Origin: Achromobacter pulmonis
GTDB taxonomy: Bacteria > Pseudomonadota > Gammaproteobacteria > Burkholderiales > Burkholderiaceae_B
NCBI RefSeq assembly: GCF_902859765.1
Contig: NZ_CADIJV010000005.1
Span: forward strand, 62,001-126,000
Length of the DNA: 64,000 nucleotides
Direction of reading: 5' to 3'
Shown piece by piece: positions 1 through 8,429 of this stretch. The stretch's first letter is position 1, and each line of letters begins with the position of its first letter. The translations under genes and the position numbers were made by a program. The notes beneath the pieces are model-generated. The model was not told the DNA's origin. It ran no database searches and saw nothing but the letters and a program-made list of their open reading frames with translations.

Positions 1-1789
1 GCTGCGTCCTGAGCAAGGCCCCCAGCTGCGTGATGCGGTGCTGCTGGCGCCACTGCCAGGCCCGCGCATCGGCGGGCGCGCCACGTAAGGTGGCCAGCGC
101 CTCGTCCCGGATGCGCTGGCGCAGGCGCGTGACGTCGCGCGCCAGGTTGCGCGGCAGCACGATCCTGAAACCCAGCAGCGTGAAACACGTCGCCAGGACC
201 CAGGCCGCGGCGCTATTGAGAAATAGCGCGAAGTCGTAGCGCATCGGATTGTCCGCCGCCGCCAGTGTGGTGAAGGCCACCAGATAGGCGACGCCCGCCA
301 AGGCATGGCGCGGCATCGTGGTGGCGTACACGCCGGGCAGCCAGAACAGGATCAGGACCGCCAGCAACAGCGGCAGTCCCGCAACGTGCGGCAGCACGAT
401 GAACGTGCACAGAAAGGCCATGGCCACGGCGGCCACCGTGCCCTTGATGAAGGCGACGGCGCCCAGGCGCGGGTCAGGGGCGGTGGACAGCAGCGCGCAT
501 GCCGCCGCCAATCCGGCCAGCATCATGTTGCCGTTTGTCCAGCCGGTGGCGATCCAGAAGGCGCCGCCCATCAACACGGTCAGCAGGGCGCGCGCGCCGT
601 TCTGGATGGCCGCCGCCGGGTCGCGGTGGAACGGCACGGACACGCGCGCCGGGGCGGGCCTGGGCTGGTGCAGGCGCCCGATGCCGGCCAGGGCCTGCAG
701 GTAATCGTCGAGCTGCCTGGTCAAGCGGTCGCCCGCGAGCATCAGCGCGGCATGTTCGCGGGCATCGTCGAGCGAGGCCGCGTCGAGCACGGCCGCCAGC
801 TGGGCACGCAGGCCGGTCAGAAGCCGGACGGCGCACGCCCGCCCGCCGGGGCCGGGTTCGCGCGCCAGGGCCTGGCCGGCTTCCCGCCAGGCCTGCTCCC
901 ATTGCGGCCGCAGTGTTCTCAGTGTATCGAGGCTGGCACGGTGTTCGCGCTGGGGCGGCGCGCCGCCCACCAGGGCGGAAAACAGCGACACCATCGTTTG
1001 CCGCACCGTGCCGGCGCGATGGGCCAGATCGGCGGACTCGGCTTTGCCCAGCGCCAGCAGATCATCCAGGCCATAGACCTCGACAATGAGACTGCGCCGG
1101 TCTGCATCCAGCGGCTCGCCGCCGGGGTCGGCGCTGCCGTGAATGGCCTGATGATGGGTGGCCAGCACGCCCGCCGTGGCGGCAGCCAGCCGGTCTAGCT
1201 GCGAGGCCAGGCGGCTGCGCACGCTGCGGGGGCTGAACAAGGCCGACACCACCGCCAGGCAGATCACGCCAACCAGCACGGACGCGCCGCGCCCCATCAC
1301 CTGGTCGAAGGTGAGCTGCGGATGCTGCATGGCGCCAAAGGCCGCCAGGCCGACGGTGTAGCCTGCCAGCGCCGCGCCATAGGCGCGGAAATGGCGCAGC
1401 AGGGTCATGCCCACCACGCAAAGCCCCAGCCACAGGCCGAAGCCGAGCAGGAACAGCCACGGCATCTGCCCGAAGGCGCTCATCAGGACGAACGCAGCCA
1501 GCATGCCGGCCAGGGTGCCCAGAACCCGCCAGACCCCTTTGCCGATCACGGCGCCCTGGACGGGGTTGATGACGAGCAGCACGCTGGAGGCCGCCGCATA
1601 GGGCGCGTGCAATTCCAGCAGATAGGCCACTGACAAGGCCAGGCAAGCGGCCAGGATAGAACGCATCACATAGGTCGCGCGCGGTGTCGTCAGATCGAGG
1701 CAGCACAGCCCGCGCGCCAGCCCCGCCCGAAGCCGGGAAATGGCTGGAGAGACGCCTGAATCCGCTTCAGGCTGGTTCGCCGAATGCAC
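1..1789 (-). CDS. FUSC-family inner-membrane exporter (partial, 3' end outside window)
   Basis: FUSC/aromatic-acid-exporter type membrane protein, expected to export aromatic acids or similar toxic compounds across the inner membrane. The frame is open from a GTG at 1789 to the left edge, so at least 596 residues are present and the C-terminus is missing. The N-terminal half has consecutive hydrophobic segments starting near residue 40 (RATYVMRSILAACLALSVAY) and the typical SSVLLVINPVQGAVIGKGVW stretch before an R-x-x-GT turn. A long soluble helical middle follows, and hydrophobic sequence resumes near the left edge (FALFLNSAAAWVLATCF). The GTG start is a choice; an ATG lies at codon 41. A LysR gene lies upstream in the same orientation. 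Family assignment is firm; the substrate is unknown. Confidence 0.8.
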   Translation of the reverse strand, partial: MHSANQPEADSGVSPAISRLRAGLARGLCCLDLTTPRATYVMRSILAACLALSVAYLLELHAPYAAASSVLLVINPVQGAVIGKGVWRVLGTLAGMLAAFVLMSAFGQMPWLFLLGFGLWLGLCVVGMTLLRHFRAYGAALAGYTVGLAAFGAMQHPQLTFDQVMGRGASVLVGVICLAVVSALFSPRSVRSRLASQLDRLAAATAGVLATHHQAIHGSADPGGEPLDADRRSLIVEVYGLDDLLALGKAESADLAHRAGTVRQTMVSLFSALVGGAPPQREHRASLDTLRTLRPQWEQAWREAGQALAREPGPGGRACAVRLLTGLRAQLAAVLDAASLDDAREHAALMLAGDRLTRQLDDYLQALAGIGRLHQPRPAPARVSVPFHRDPAAAIQNGARALLTVLMGGAFWIATGWTNGNMMLAGLAAACALLSTAPDPRLGAVAFIKGTVAAVAMAFLCTFIVLPHVAGLPLLLAVLILFWLPGVYATTMPRHALAGVAYLVAFTTLAAADNPMRYDFALFLNSAAAWVLATCFTLLGFRIVLPRNLARDVTRLRQRIRDEALATLRGAPADARAWQWRQQHRITQLGALLRTQ

Positions 1790-1910
1790 GATGCAACCCT
1801 TCTGCAGTGACCAGAATGCATCACTGTAGGCAGGCGCAATCGTTCCGAAAAGTGAATTTATTGCAATCGGTCGATTGCGCTACGCGCACTGATTGCCGGC
1901 GTGCCAGCGC

Positions 1911-2843
1911 TTACACCTTGGCTCGCATCGCCGCCTGTGCGGGATGCTCCTGGCAGAGCGCGTGAATGGTGTGCCGCAGCCATTGGTGGGCCGGGTCGGC
2001 ATCCAGGCGCGGATGCCAGGCCTGCGTCAGCAGCACCGTTTCCAGCGGCGTCGGCAGGTCGAACAGCCGAATGCGCAGGCCAGCGGCCAGCGCGCTATTG
2101 GCCAGATGCCGCGGCAAGGGCAGGAGCAGATCCGAATTCTGCAGCGCGAATAGCGCCGTATACGGGCTGGGCACCACCAGGGCAACATGCCGGCGCAGCC
2201 CTTGCGCTTCCAGCGCGTCGTCGACCGGCCCGGCGGCCTTGCCGCGCCGCGACACGCTGATGTGCTCCCAGCGGGTGAGGCGCTCGGGCGTGATCTCGTC
2301 GTCGAAAATCGGATGATTGGCGCGCGCGACGCCCACGAAGGTCGTGGTGTACAGGGACTGCACGCGGATTTCCGGCCCCAGCTTGCGCGACGCGCTGATG
2401 AACAGGTCGATGCGGCCGTTGCGCAGCGCCTCTTCGTCCACGTCGTCTTCCTCTGGCGCGAAACGCAACGTCGCGCGCGGCATCTCCCTGGCCACGGCAT
2501 CCAGGAGGTGGCCGAGATGGGCGCTGACGAACTCATCGGTGGCGCGGATATTGAATCGCCTGGCGAGCGATTTCAGGTCGATCTGCGTGCCGGAAGAAAA
2601 AACCTGCGAGGCCTGCGCGACCGCCGTGCGCACCGTCTCGCGCAGCGCCAGCGCCTTGGGCGTGGGCACGAGCTTGCGGCCGACCTGGACGAACACCGGA
2701 TCGCCCAGCGCCTCCCGGATTCGGCTCAGGGTGCGGCTCATGGCGGGAGCGCTCAGGTGCATGCGACGCGCAGCGCCGATGACGCTGCCTTCGTCCAGCA
2801 AGGCATCCAGCGCCAGCAGCAGGTTGAGATCGGGACGCGTCAT
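1911..2843 (-). CDS. LysR-family transcriptional regulator
   Basis: DNA-binding regulator of 310 residues, the usual LysR length. The N-terminal winged helix-turn-helix is at about residues 4-63 (LDEGSVIGAARRMHLSAPAM followed by SRTLSRIREALGDPVF), and the remainder is a substrate-binding-type effector domain. The sequence after the HTH (FVQVGRKLVPTPKALALRE) is typical of the NodD/NahR/LeuO-like branch. It lies just upstream of the FUSC exporter in the same direction, so control of that exporter is plausible, but this is inferred from position only. A 13-bp palindrome lies 35 bases upstream of its start. Confidence 0.9.
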   Translation of the reverse strand: MTRPDLNLLLALDALLDEGSVIGAARRMHLSAPAMSRTLSRIREALGDPVFVQVGRKLVPTPKALALRETVRTAVAQASQVFSSGTQIDLKSLARRFNIRATDEFVSAHLGHLLDAVAREMPRATLRFAPEEDDVDEEALRNGRIDLFISASRKLGPEIRVQSLYTTTFVGVARANHPIFDDEITPERLTRWEHISVSRRGKAAGPVDDALEAQGLRRHVALVVPSPYTALFALQNSDLLLPLPRHLANSALAAGLRIRLFDLPTPLETVLLTQAWHPRLDADPAHQWLRHTIHALCQEHPAQAAMRAKV

Positions 2844-2877
2844 GAAAGTCCCCCGTGAGCGTTAACGTGTGTGCAAT

Positions 2878-2890
2878 CATATTCCATATG
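2878..2890. promoter_or_regulatory. CATAT-TCC-ATATG palindrome upstream of the LysR gene
   Basis: A perfect 5-bp inverted repeat with a 3-base centre lies 35 bases upstream of the LysR start at 2843, in a locally AT-rich stretch. The position suits an autoregulatory operator. No binding data; the role is inferred. Confidence 0.35.
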
Positions 2891-2972
2891 ACGCTGGGCG
2901 CATGGACCGGTTTGCCATCTGCGCCGGCATTCAGGCGGGTCGGAGCGCGGTCACCCAGGACCCAAGAAATGA

Positions 2973-3125
2973 GGCTCTCTCCTGTCCGCCGAAATCTTCC
3001 GCCATCGCACCGCCGAACGCGCCAAGACGCTGGACAAAGACGAATACCGCCAGAAGGCCAGCGGCGTCGGCATGCGGCGGCTGCCGGTACCGGACGGTCG
3101 CGCGAGATCACTGCGGCATGCATGA
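2973..3125 (+). pseudogene. Short open stretch with coding-like composition, possible gene remnant
   Basis: In the gap between the LysR and sensor kinase genes, one plus-strand frame runs from just after a TGA at 2970 to a TGA at 3123-3125 and encodes about 50 residues. It contains AEIFRHRTAERAKTLDKDEY, a charged composition unlike the Arg/Pro/Ala-rich shadow frames elsewhere in this DNA. There is no ATG or ribosome binding site at its 5' end, so it cannot be a complete gene. It may be the tail of a decayed gene. No family is recognised. The rest of the 2844-3132 gap shows no feature other than the palindrome near 2884. Confidence 0.2.
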
Positions 3126-3132
3126 GAAGCGG

Positions 3133-4491
3133 TCATCGGCGGGAGGCATCGATGGGGATGAAGATCGCGACGCTAAGACCGCTTTGCTTCTCTCTGTCAG
3201 AGAAATCGAGTTGAATCTTCGCGCCAATGCGGTTCGCGATTGTCTGGACGATGGATAGTCCCAGGCCCGAGCCCTGGTGGGTGTTGCCGAGCGTGCGATA
3301 AAAGGCGTCGAATACCCGCTCCCGTTCGGCCAGGGAAATGCCGGGACCGTTATCCTCGATGCGCAGTTCGGCAAAGCCGCCGGATGCGCGAATCGAGAGA
3401 TCCACGCGTCCTCGCTCCGGGGTGTAGCGGATCGCGTTATCGACCAGATTTCTGATGAGGAGGGTGAGGTCCAGCTCGCTGGTCCATATTTCGACATCTT
3501 TGGCCCCTTCCACGCCGATGTCGATGTGCTTGGCCTCGGCGAGCGGCATGAGGTCTTCAAGCACGCGTCTGAATACATGCTGGGCGGAGACCGGTACCGG
3601 GGCAGGCATCGTGCGCGACTGCGCTTTGGCCAGGGCGAGCAATTGATCGACCAGACTTCGGCCGCGTTCTATGCCCTGGCGCAGCACGGCCAGCCGTTCG
3701 CGCGCGACCTCGGACATCTCCGCTTGCGCCAGGCGCTCCGCCTGCAGCGAAAGCGCGGTCAAGGGCGAGCGCAGCTCGTGAGCGGCGTCCGCGAGAAAGC
3801 GCCGTTGTGATGTCATCGCCTGGTCGACACGCGCGAGCAGGCGGTTGATGGCCACGGCGAAGGGGCGTACCTCGACGGGCAAATGATGGTCCTGCACCGG
3901 GTGCAACGCCTGTTCTTCCCGCAAATCCACCTCTTTGGATAGCGTTGCGATGGGGCGGAACATTTTCCGGATCAGATCGCCGACGATCAGCAGGAGCACG
4001 GGTACCAGGATCAAGAAGGGCATCACCGTGCGCAGCGCGCCATCGCGGGCGATTTCGTTGCGGAAATCTGCTTCCTGCGACACGGCAAAGCGTTCGCCCG
4101 AGGCGAATGTCTTGATCATCACACGGAAGGACTCTCCGTCCAGTTCAAGGGTGTGCAGTCCATCCGCCAGGTTGGCCGGGATCGGGAGTGTTCCGGCGCC
4201 TGCCGCAACGGGCGTCGACGGTGGGGAATCTCCCAGCCGCTGAACGGTCACGCGGGCATCTTCATTGCTCTCGTCGAGCGCAGCGTTGGCGGGGGAGGCA
4301 ACGAGATGCTGCCGATCCATGAGGTGGGCGATCTGCCGCAACAGATCATCCTGTAGTTCATGTGCTTCGTTCAAAGCCGAGGCGAACGAGAAGACGCCCG
4401 CCACCAGTGCCGCCAAGAGAATCGATAGCGACAGTGTGAACGAGAGCTTGAGCTGGACTGACTCGTTCAGGCGCCTTTTGAGACCATCCAT
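3133..4491 (-). CDS. Two-component sensor histidine kinase (QseC/PmrB-like)
   Basis: Membrane sensor kinase of 452 residues. It has a transmembrane segment at about 16-38, a periplasmic loop of roughly 115 residues, a second transmembrane segment at about 156-176, a linker and a HisKA domain with phospho-acceptor His238 in ADAAHELRSPLTALSLQAER. The HATPase domain has the N box (NAIRYTPERG), G1 box (DNGPGI) and G2 box (GSGLGLSIV). It follows the response regulator gene with a 25-base overlap, the usual arrangement for a co-transcribed TCS. The cytochrome b561 and COG4705 genes lie immediately upstream in the same direction and may be part of the same unit or a target. The ligand is not evident. 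Confidence 0.92.
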   Translation of the reverse strand: MDGLKRRLNESVQLKLSFTLSLSILLAALVAGVFSFASALNEAHELQDDLLRQIAHLMDRQHLVASPANAALDESNEDARVTVQRLGDSPPSTPVAAGAGTLPIPANLADGLHTLELDGESFRVMIKTFASGERFAVSQEADFRNEIARDGALRTVMPFLILVPVLLLIVGDLIRKMFRPIATLSKEVDLREEQALHPVQDHHLPVEVRPFAVAINRLLARVDQAMTSQRRFLADAAHELRSPLTALSLQAERLAQAEMSEVARERLAVLRQGIERGRSLVDQLLALAKAQSRTMPAPVPVSAQHVFRRVLEDLMPLAEAKHIDIGVEGAKDVEIWTSELDLTLLIRNLVDNAIRYTPERGRVDLSIRASGGFAELRIEDNGPGISLAERERVFDAFYRTLGNTHQGSGLGLSIVQTIANRIGAKIQLDFSDREKQSGLSVAIFIPIDASRR

Positions 4492-5132
4492 CCAACCCCC
4501 CTGACATTCTTTATGATTTCGCTCCCGAGCTTGCGCCTAAGTGCATGGATCAGGTATTCAACAGCGTTGCTTTCGACTTCTTCGCCCCAGCCATATATGC
4601 GATCTTCCAGTTCGCTGCGCGAGAGAATGGCTCCTGGCCGGACCAGCAGGGCTTGCAGCAATGAGAGTTCGCGGTTGGAGAGTTGCTGGGCGGCGCCGTC
4701 CTTGGCCCAAGCCTCTTTGGTGGCCAGATCCAGGGAAACCAGGCCGTTGCTCATTACCGGTGCCGAAGATCCGGCTTTGCGGCGTATCACCGCGCGCATC
4801 CGGGCTTGAAGCTCCGCCATCTCAAAGGGTTTAAGCAGATAGTCGTCGGCCCCGCCGTCCAGACCGCGCAGCCGGTCGTCAAGACCGTCACGCGCGGTGA
4901 TGATGATCAGGGGTACGTCATTGTTCCTGGCGCGAAGATCGCTCAATATCTGCAGCCCATCCTTGCCCGGCAGGCCCAGGTCCAGCAGCAGCAGATCGTA
5001 ATGCTGGCAGTCCAGCGTTGTCAGCACACGTAGCCCATCCTGCACCCAATCGACCGCATAAGCGGCGTCCTTCAACGCGCTTTGGATCGCTCCACCAATC
5101 ATGAGGTCGTCTTCGACGAGCAGGATCCGCAT
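4467..5132 (-). CDS. OmpR-family response regulator (QseB/PmrA-like)
   Basis: DNA-binding response regulator of 221 residues. The receiver domain has the acidic pair in LLVEDD, the phospho-acceptor Asp51 in LLLLDLGLPG and the conserved KP (LLKPFEM). A C-terminal OmpR/PhoB winged helix follows (NAVEYLIHALRRKLG). The start at 5132 is chosen because GGAGA lies a few bases upstream and the receiver begins there; an upstream in-frame ATG would add 41 unrelated residues. Its 3' end overlaps the kinase gene. Likely phosphorylated by that kinase. Confidence 0.93.
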   Translation of the reverse strand: MRILLVEDDLMIGGAIQSALKDAAYAVDWVQDGLRVLTTLDCQHYDLLLLDLGLPGKDGLQILSDLRARNNDVPLIIITARDGLDDRLRGLDGGADDYLLKPFEMAELQARMRAVIRRKAGSSAPVMSNGLVSLDLATKEAWAKDGAAQQLSNRELSLLQALLVRPGAILSRSELEDRIYGWGEEVESNAVEYLIHALRRKLGSEIIKNVRGVGWMVSKGA

Positions 5133-5160
5133 AGATTCTCCAGACGGTTCGGTGAGCCGC

Positions 5161-5715
5161 TCAAGGCAGCATTGACCGCAGCACCCTGTCCTTGAGCACG
5201 AAGTGGTGGTAGAGGGCGGCCACTGCATGGCCCCCCGCCAACCAGATGATGGCATCGCCCAGGAAGGCGTGAACGTCGCCCCAATCGGCCAAGCCGAGGA
5301 TGGGCAACGAGGTAATCCCAGGCAGTTCAGTGATGCGCAAGCCCCCCAACAATGTCAGGGGCTGGCCTTCCGAGGCCACGGTCAGAAATGCGGTCAAAGG
5401 CAATGCAAAAAGCAGGGTCCACAAGACGACGTGCGTCAATTTGGAGGCAAAGTGCAGCTTGGGTTCGAGCTTATGGTCCGGCGCTCCCGACCGCAGGGCG
5501 ACCCAGAGCAGGCGCAGAAAGGTCAGCACGAAGATGCTGACTCCCAGCGTTTCGTGCCAAACGATGTCCAGCCTTGCGCCCGGATCCGCGCCGGCGCGGA
5601 CCAGGCGCCCGAAATCCCCCGGGCCGAGAATAAAGGCGGCAAGAATGAGGATGACCGTGAGCCAGTGAAATATCTTGCTGACCCCGTCGTAGTGGATGGT
5701 TTCAGTCGTGTTCAT
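5161..5715 (-). CDS. Cytochrome b561 family protein
   Basis: Four-helix integral membrane di-heme cytochrome b561 of 184 residues, expected to shuttle electrons between quinone or periplasmic partners. Candidate heme-ligand histidines are in the first helix (YDGVSKIFHWLTVILILAAF), the second helix (IVWHETLGVSIFVLTFLRLL) and the last helices (DVHAFLGD and GGHAVAALYHHFVLKDRVL). It sits between the response regulator gene (28 bases downstream) and the COG4705 gene (43 bases upstream), all on the minus strand, so an operon is likely. Similar b561 genes often accompany QseBC-like systems; this is context, not proof of function. Confidence 0.88.
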   Translation of the reverse strand: MNTTETIHYDGVSKIFHWLTVILILAAFILGPGDFGRLVRAGADPGARLDIVWHETLGVSIFVLTFLRLLWVALRSGAPDHKLEPKLHFASKLTHVVLWTLLFALPLTAFLTVASEGQPLTLLGGLRITELPGITSLPILGLADWGDVHAFLGDAIIWLAGGHAVAALYHHFVLKDRVLRSMLP

Positions 5716-5758
5716 CTTTTTCTCCAGGCAGTTGCCGCGTCGCGTGTGTTGCGGCTCA

Positions 5759-6517
5759 TCAGTGCGCAGCGCGGGCTGCCCGTTGTTTGAAGAGAAGAAT
5801 GGCGGTCAGCATGAAAGCCAACAGCGCGGCCGAGGCCGAATAGCGATCCAGCGCCAGCCCGCCGGAACTCAAGGGTTTGTCGAGAAAGTCGCCGACCACC
5901 GCGCCCAGGGGACGAGTGAGGATGAATGCCGCCCAGAACAGCAGGGTGCGTGAGATTCTGGTGAAGTAATAACCCATGGCCACGAGCGCCAGCAAGCCGC
6001 CGAAGACCAGGGCCGCGCCGGTATAGCCCAGGCCGGCGGTGTCGGCAGTCCAATCGCCCAGCGCGGTGCCCAGGGTTTGCGAGAGCATGATCGTGAGCCA
6101 GTAGAACGCCTCCGCCTGGGGCGAGATGACCGTGTTGACAGACACCGATCCGAGCACGCGCTGCCAAGCGAAGAGCGATGCCAGCAACAATACGAGCAAC
6201 AGGCTCGTCCCGCCCGCATACCCTATCCCCAACGAACGGTCGGCGAAGTCGGCCAGCGTCGTGCCGACGGTGGTCGTGGCGATGATCGTAATCCAGTAGA
6301 GCATGGGATGAAAGCGCCGGGCCTTGACTTGCGCGGCCACCGCCAACAGGAAGAGCACGGCAAAAATGCCCGTCCCGACCAGGTAACCCAGGTTCAGGGA
6401 CATGGAGACCGCGTCTCCGCCGGTTTCGCCCAGGGTGGTGGCGGCAATTTTTATGAGCCAGAACCCCAATGTGACTTCGGGTACCTTGGATAGGGCGTTT
6501 TCTGTCGATGCGTTCAT
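5759..6517 (-). CDS. COG4705-family multi-pass membrane protein with four internal repeats
   Basis: Integral membrane protein of 252 residues with about eight hydrophobic segments. Four repeats of about 55-60 residues each carry a threonine/glycine turn ending in an acidic residue: ATTLGETGGD, ATTTVGTTLADF, SQTLGTALGDW and TRPLGAVVGDF. The family is recognised (COG4705), but its substrate is not established. The repeated G-x-x-x-(G/A)-D signatures could line a transport path; that is inference. It is the first gene of the apparent minus-strand unit COG4705, b561, response regulator, kinase. Two hairpins lie in the gap upstream. Confidence 0.8.
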   Translation of the reverse strand: MNASTENALSKVPEVTLGFWLIKIAATTLGETGGDAVSMSLNLGYLVGTGIFAVLFLLAVAAQVKARRFHPMLYWITIIATTTVGTTLADFADRSLGIGYAGGTSLLLVLLLASLFAWQRVLGSVSVNTVISPQAEAFYWLTIMLSQTLGTALGDWTADTAGLGYTGAALVFGGLLALVAMGYYFTRISRTLLFWAAFILTRPLGAVVGDFLDKPLSSGGLALDRYSASAALLAFMLTAILLFKQRAARAAH

Positions 6518-6559
6518 GGGAGTCCCTCATGTTAAGGCTGGCCGCGTCCGTTTTGCGCG

Positions 6560-6617
6560 CCATCGCCGTTGCGGCGATGGCTCAAGCGCGGTTACGCCGA
6601 GTCTGAGGGGACAGACT
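6560..6617 (-). terminator. Two hairpins between the IclR and COG4705 genes
   Basis: CCATCGCC-GTTGC-GGCGATGG (6560-6580, 8-bp stem) and AGTCTG-AGGGGA-CAGACT (6600-6617, 6-bp stem) lie between the IclR stop at 6680 and the next start at 6517. They could end iclR transcription or act in the leader of the COG4705 operon. Neither is followed by a clear T-run. Confidence 0.4.
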
Positions 6618-6679
6618 TAGCGTAGCCATAGGGATCACGCGCGTACCCGGCCCGTTGTGGAAACGGCCAGGAGCGCGCG

Positions 6680-7498
6680 CTACGCATCGATCTCCCGGAC
6701 CTGCAGGTCATGCAGGATTCCTTCCTTCAATGCCATGAGCGTGGCGGCGTGGCGGCGCTCGATCGACGCGCCGGGCTCATCGGTTGCCAGGCTCAGGTTC
6801 AACACCATCGCCTGCCCGCCGGTTCCGTTCAAGGGCGTGGCGATGGCCACGACGCCCGGCTGCCAGGAAGCCACGCAATAACCGGCCGCCGACACCTTGG
6901 CGATCGCCTTGTCGATTTCCTGGCCGACGGGCCGCCATGATGCGCTGCGGTAGCTGCGCATGATCCGCGCCAGTAGCTCGCCACGGGCCGCGTCGTCCAG
7001 CGTGGCGAGGTAGGCCCGTCCCAGGGAGGTCAACTCGATCGGCACGCGCTGGCCGGCCACGATGGTGCGCAGCGAGGCCCTGCGGTTGTAACGAATCGAT
7101 TCCAGGTAGACCATCTCGGCGCGATCGGCGCTGGCCAGACCCACATTGACGTGGTGCTTGAGCGAGACGTCGCGCATCAGCGGGGTGGCCGCCCGCAGGA
7201 CCGGCGATGCCGCGCGCATCGCGTGTCCCAGGCTGAGCACGGGCGCGGCCAGCCGGTAGGCGCGGGCCCGCCGGTCATGTTCCAGGAAGCCGCTGGTCAC
7301 CAGCGTCTGGGTCAGCCGGCTGACTGTCGCCGCGGACAGGCCGGTGCGTTCGGCCAGTTCGCCGTTGCCCAGCAGGTCGGTGCCGGGTTTGAAGGCGCGC
7401 AGGATTTCCAGCCCCCGCTCCAGCGAGCGGTTCTGGCTGGTCCCATCGAAACGCCGGTGCTCGCCGGCCGCGGCGCCGGATACCTGTTTCGCGTTCAT
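6680..7498 (-). CDS. IclR-family transcriptional regulator
   Basis: Regulator of 272 residues. The N-terminal winged HTH (LGNGELAERTGLSAATVSRL) is preceded by the family's RGLEILRAF helix, and the C-terminal IclR effector domain extends from about residue 95. The start at 7498 is chosen over an upstream in-frame start that would add 42 unrelated residues. An inverted repeat TTCCA-N5-TGGAA begins only five bases upstream of this start, close to the known IclR box, so autoregulation is likely. It is divergent from the PaaG-like and acyl-CoA synthetase genes, which are the probable targets. Confidence 0.92.
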   Translation of the reverse strand: MNAKQVSGAAAGEHRRFDGTSQNRSLERGLEILRAFKPGTDLLGNGELAERTGLSAATVSRLTQTLVTSGFLEHDRRARAYRLAAPVLSLGHAMRAASPVLRAATPLMRDVSLKHHVNVGLASADRAEMVYLESIRYNRRASLRTIVAGQRVPIELTSLGRAYLATLDDAARGELLARIMRSYRSASWRPVGQEIDKAIAKVSAAGYCVASWQPGVVAIATPLNGTGGQAMVLNLSLATDEPGASIERRHAATLMALKEGILHDLQVREIDA

Positions 7499-7502
7499 GC
7501 AA

Positions 7503-7517
7503 TTCCATTCTGTGGAA
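7503..7517. promoter_or_regulatory. IclR-type operator TTCCA-N5-TGGAA
   Basis: Perfect 5-bp inverted repeat with a 5-base centre between the divergent IclR gene and the crotonase gene. It resembles the classical IclR recognition sequence (TGGAAAT/ATTTCCA type) in half-site composition, with inverted arm order. It would cover the iclR translation start region. Confidence 0.5.
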
Positions 7518-7622
7518 ATAGGGGCGTGTCTGCGCATACTGTAGCGCCTACTGTGTCGCCATATCCAGAAAAAACCTGCTGCCGCCAGGGCAGGAGCAAC
7601 CGAACACGGAGGGAGCGAGAGC

Positions 7623-8429
7623 ATGGCCGACTATGAATTCATCACACTGCAATCCCATGAGGGCGTGGCGACGCTGACGCTGAACCGGCCCGACAAGCGC
7701 AACGCGATCAGCGATGCGATGCGCACCGAACTGATCCATGCATTGGAGACGGTGGCGCAGGACCGCGCCATCAGGGCGCTGGTGTTGACGGGGGCCGGCA
7801 AGGGATTCTGCGCCGGCGGCGACATCGCCGGCATGCAGCGCCGCATGGACGCGCCGGCCGGCGAAGTGGCGTTCAACGGGTGGTCGCGCCAGCAGCGGGT
7901 CCATCACGCGGTCAGCCTGCTGTACCACATGCCCAAGCCGACCATCGCCGCGGTCAACGGCGCGGCCGCGGGCCTGGGCGCCGACACGGCGCTGAGCTGC
8001 GATTTCGTGGTGGCATCCACGGCCGCCAGCTTTACCTGGAGCTACATCGCGCGCGGCCTGATCCCGGACGGGGGCGGCATGTATTTCCTGCCGCGCCGCG
8101 TCGGCCTGGCGCGGGCCAAGGAGCTGATCTATTCGGGACGCAAGGTGTCGGCCGATGAGGCGCTCAAGCTGGGCATCGCCGACCGCCTGGCGTCGGCCGG
8201 TGACGAACTGGCCGCGGCCCAAGGCTGGGCCGCGGAACTGGCGCAGGGCTCGGCCACCGCGTTGGCATTGAGCAAATCCATTCTCGACCAGAGTTCCGAA
8301 CTGACGGCCGACCAGGTTTTCGCCATGGGCAGCCAGGCCCAGGGCATCTGCTACACCAGCAGCGAGCATCGCGAATCGGTGGCGGCGTTCCTGGACAAGA
8401 TCGGGCAGGCCAAGGAGCAAGCGCGATGA
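7623..8429 (+). CDS. Enoyl-CoA hydratase/isomerase (PaaG-like)
   Basis: Crotonase-fold enzyme of 268 residues acting on an acyl-CoA. The oxyanion-hole loops are FCAGGDIAGM and [17 protein letters not shown]. At the second acid position it has GLIPDGGGMYFLPR, with Asp rather than Glu, as in PaaG-type isomerases that use a single Asp. The N-terminal NRPDKRNAISD signature is typical of the family. Its stop overlaps the start of the acyl-CoA synthetase gene by 4 bases (ATGA), so the two are translationally coupled. Likely under the divergent IclR regulator. The substrate is unknown; an isomerase or hydratase role fits equally. Confidence 0.9.
   Translation: MADYEFITLQSHEGVATLTLNRPDKRNAISDAMRTELIHALETVAQDRAIRALVLTGAGKGFCAGGDIAGMQRRMDAPAGEVAFNGWSRQQRVHHAVSLLYHMPKPTIAAVNGAAAGLGADTALSCDFVVASTAASFTWSYIARGLIPDGGGMYFLPRRVGLARAKELIYSGRKVSADEALKLGIADRLASAGDELAAAQGWAAELAQGSATALALSKSILDQSSELTADQVFAMGSQAQGICYTSSEHRESVAAFLDKIGQAKEQAR

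Noticed and set aside
305-1198. Long plus-strand open frame
   Set aside because: Arg/Gly/Gln-rich shadow opposite the FUSC exporter, whose minus-strand frame gives clear hydrophobic helices and family motifs.
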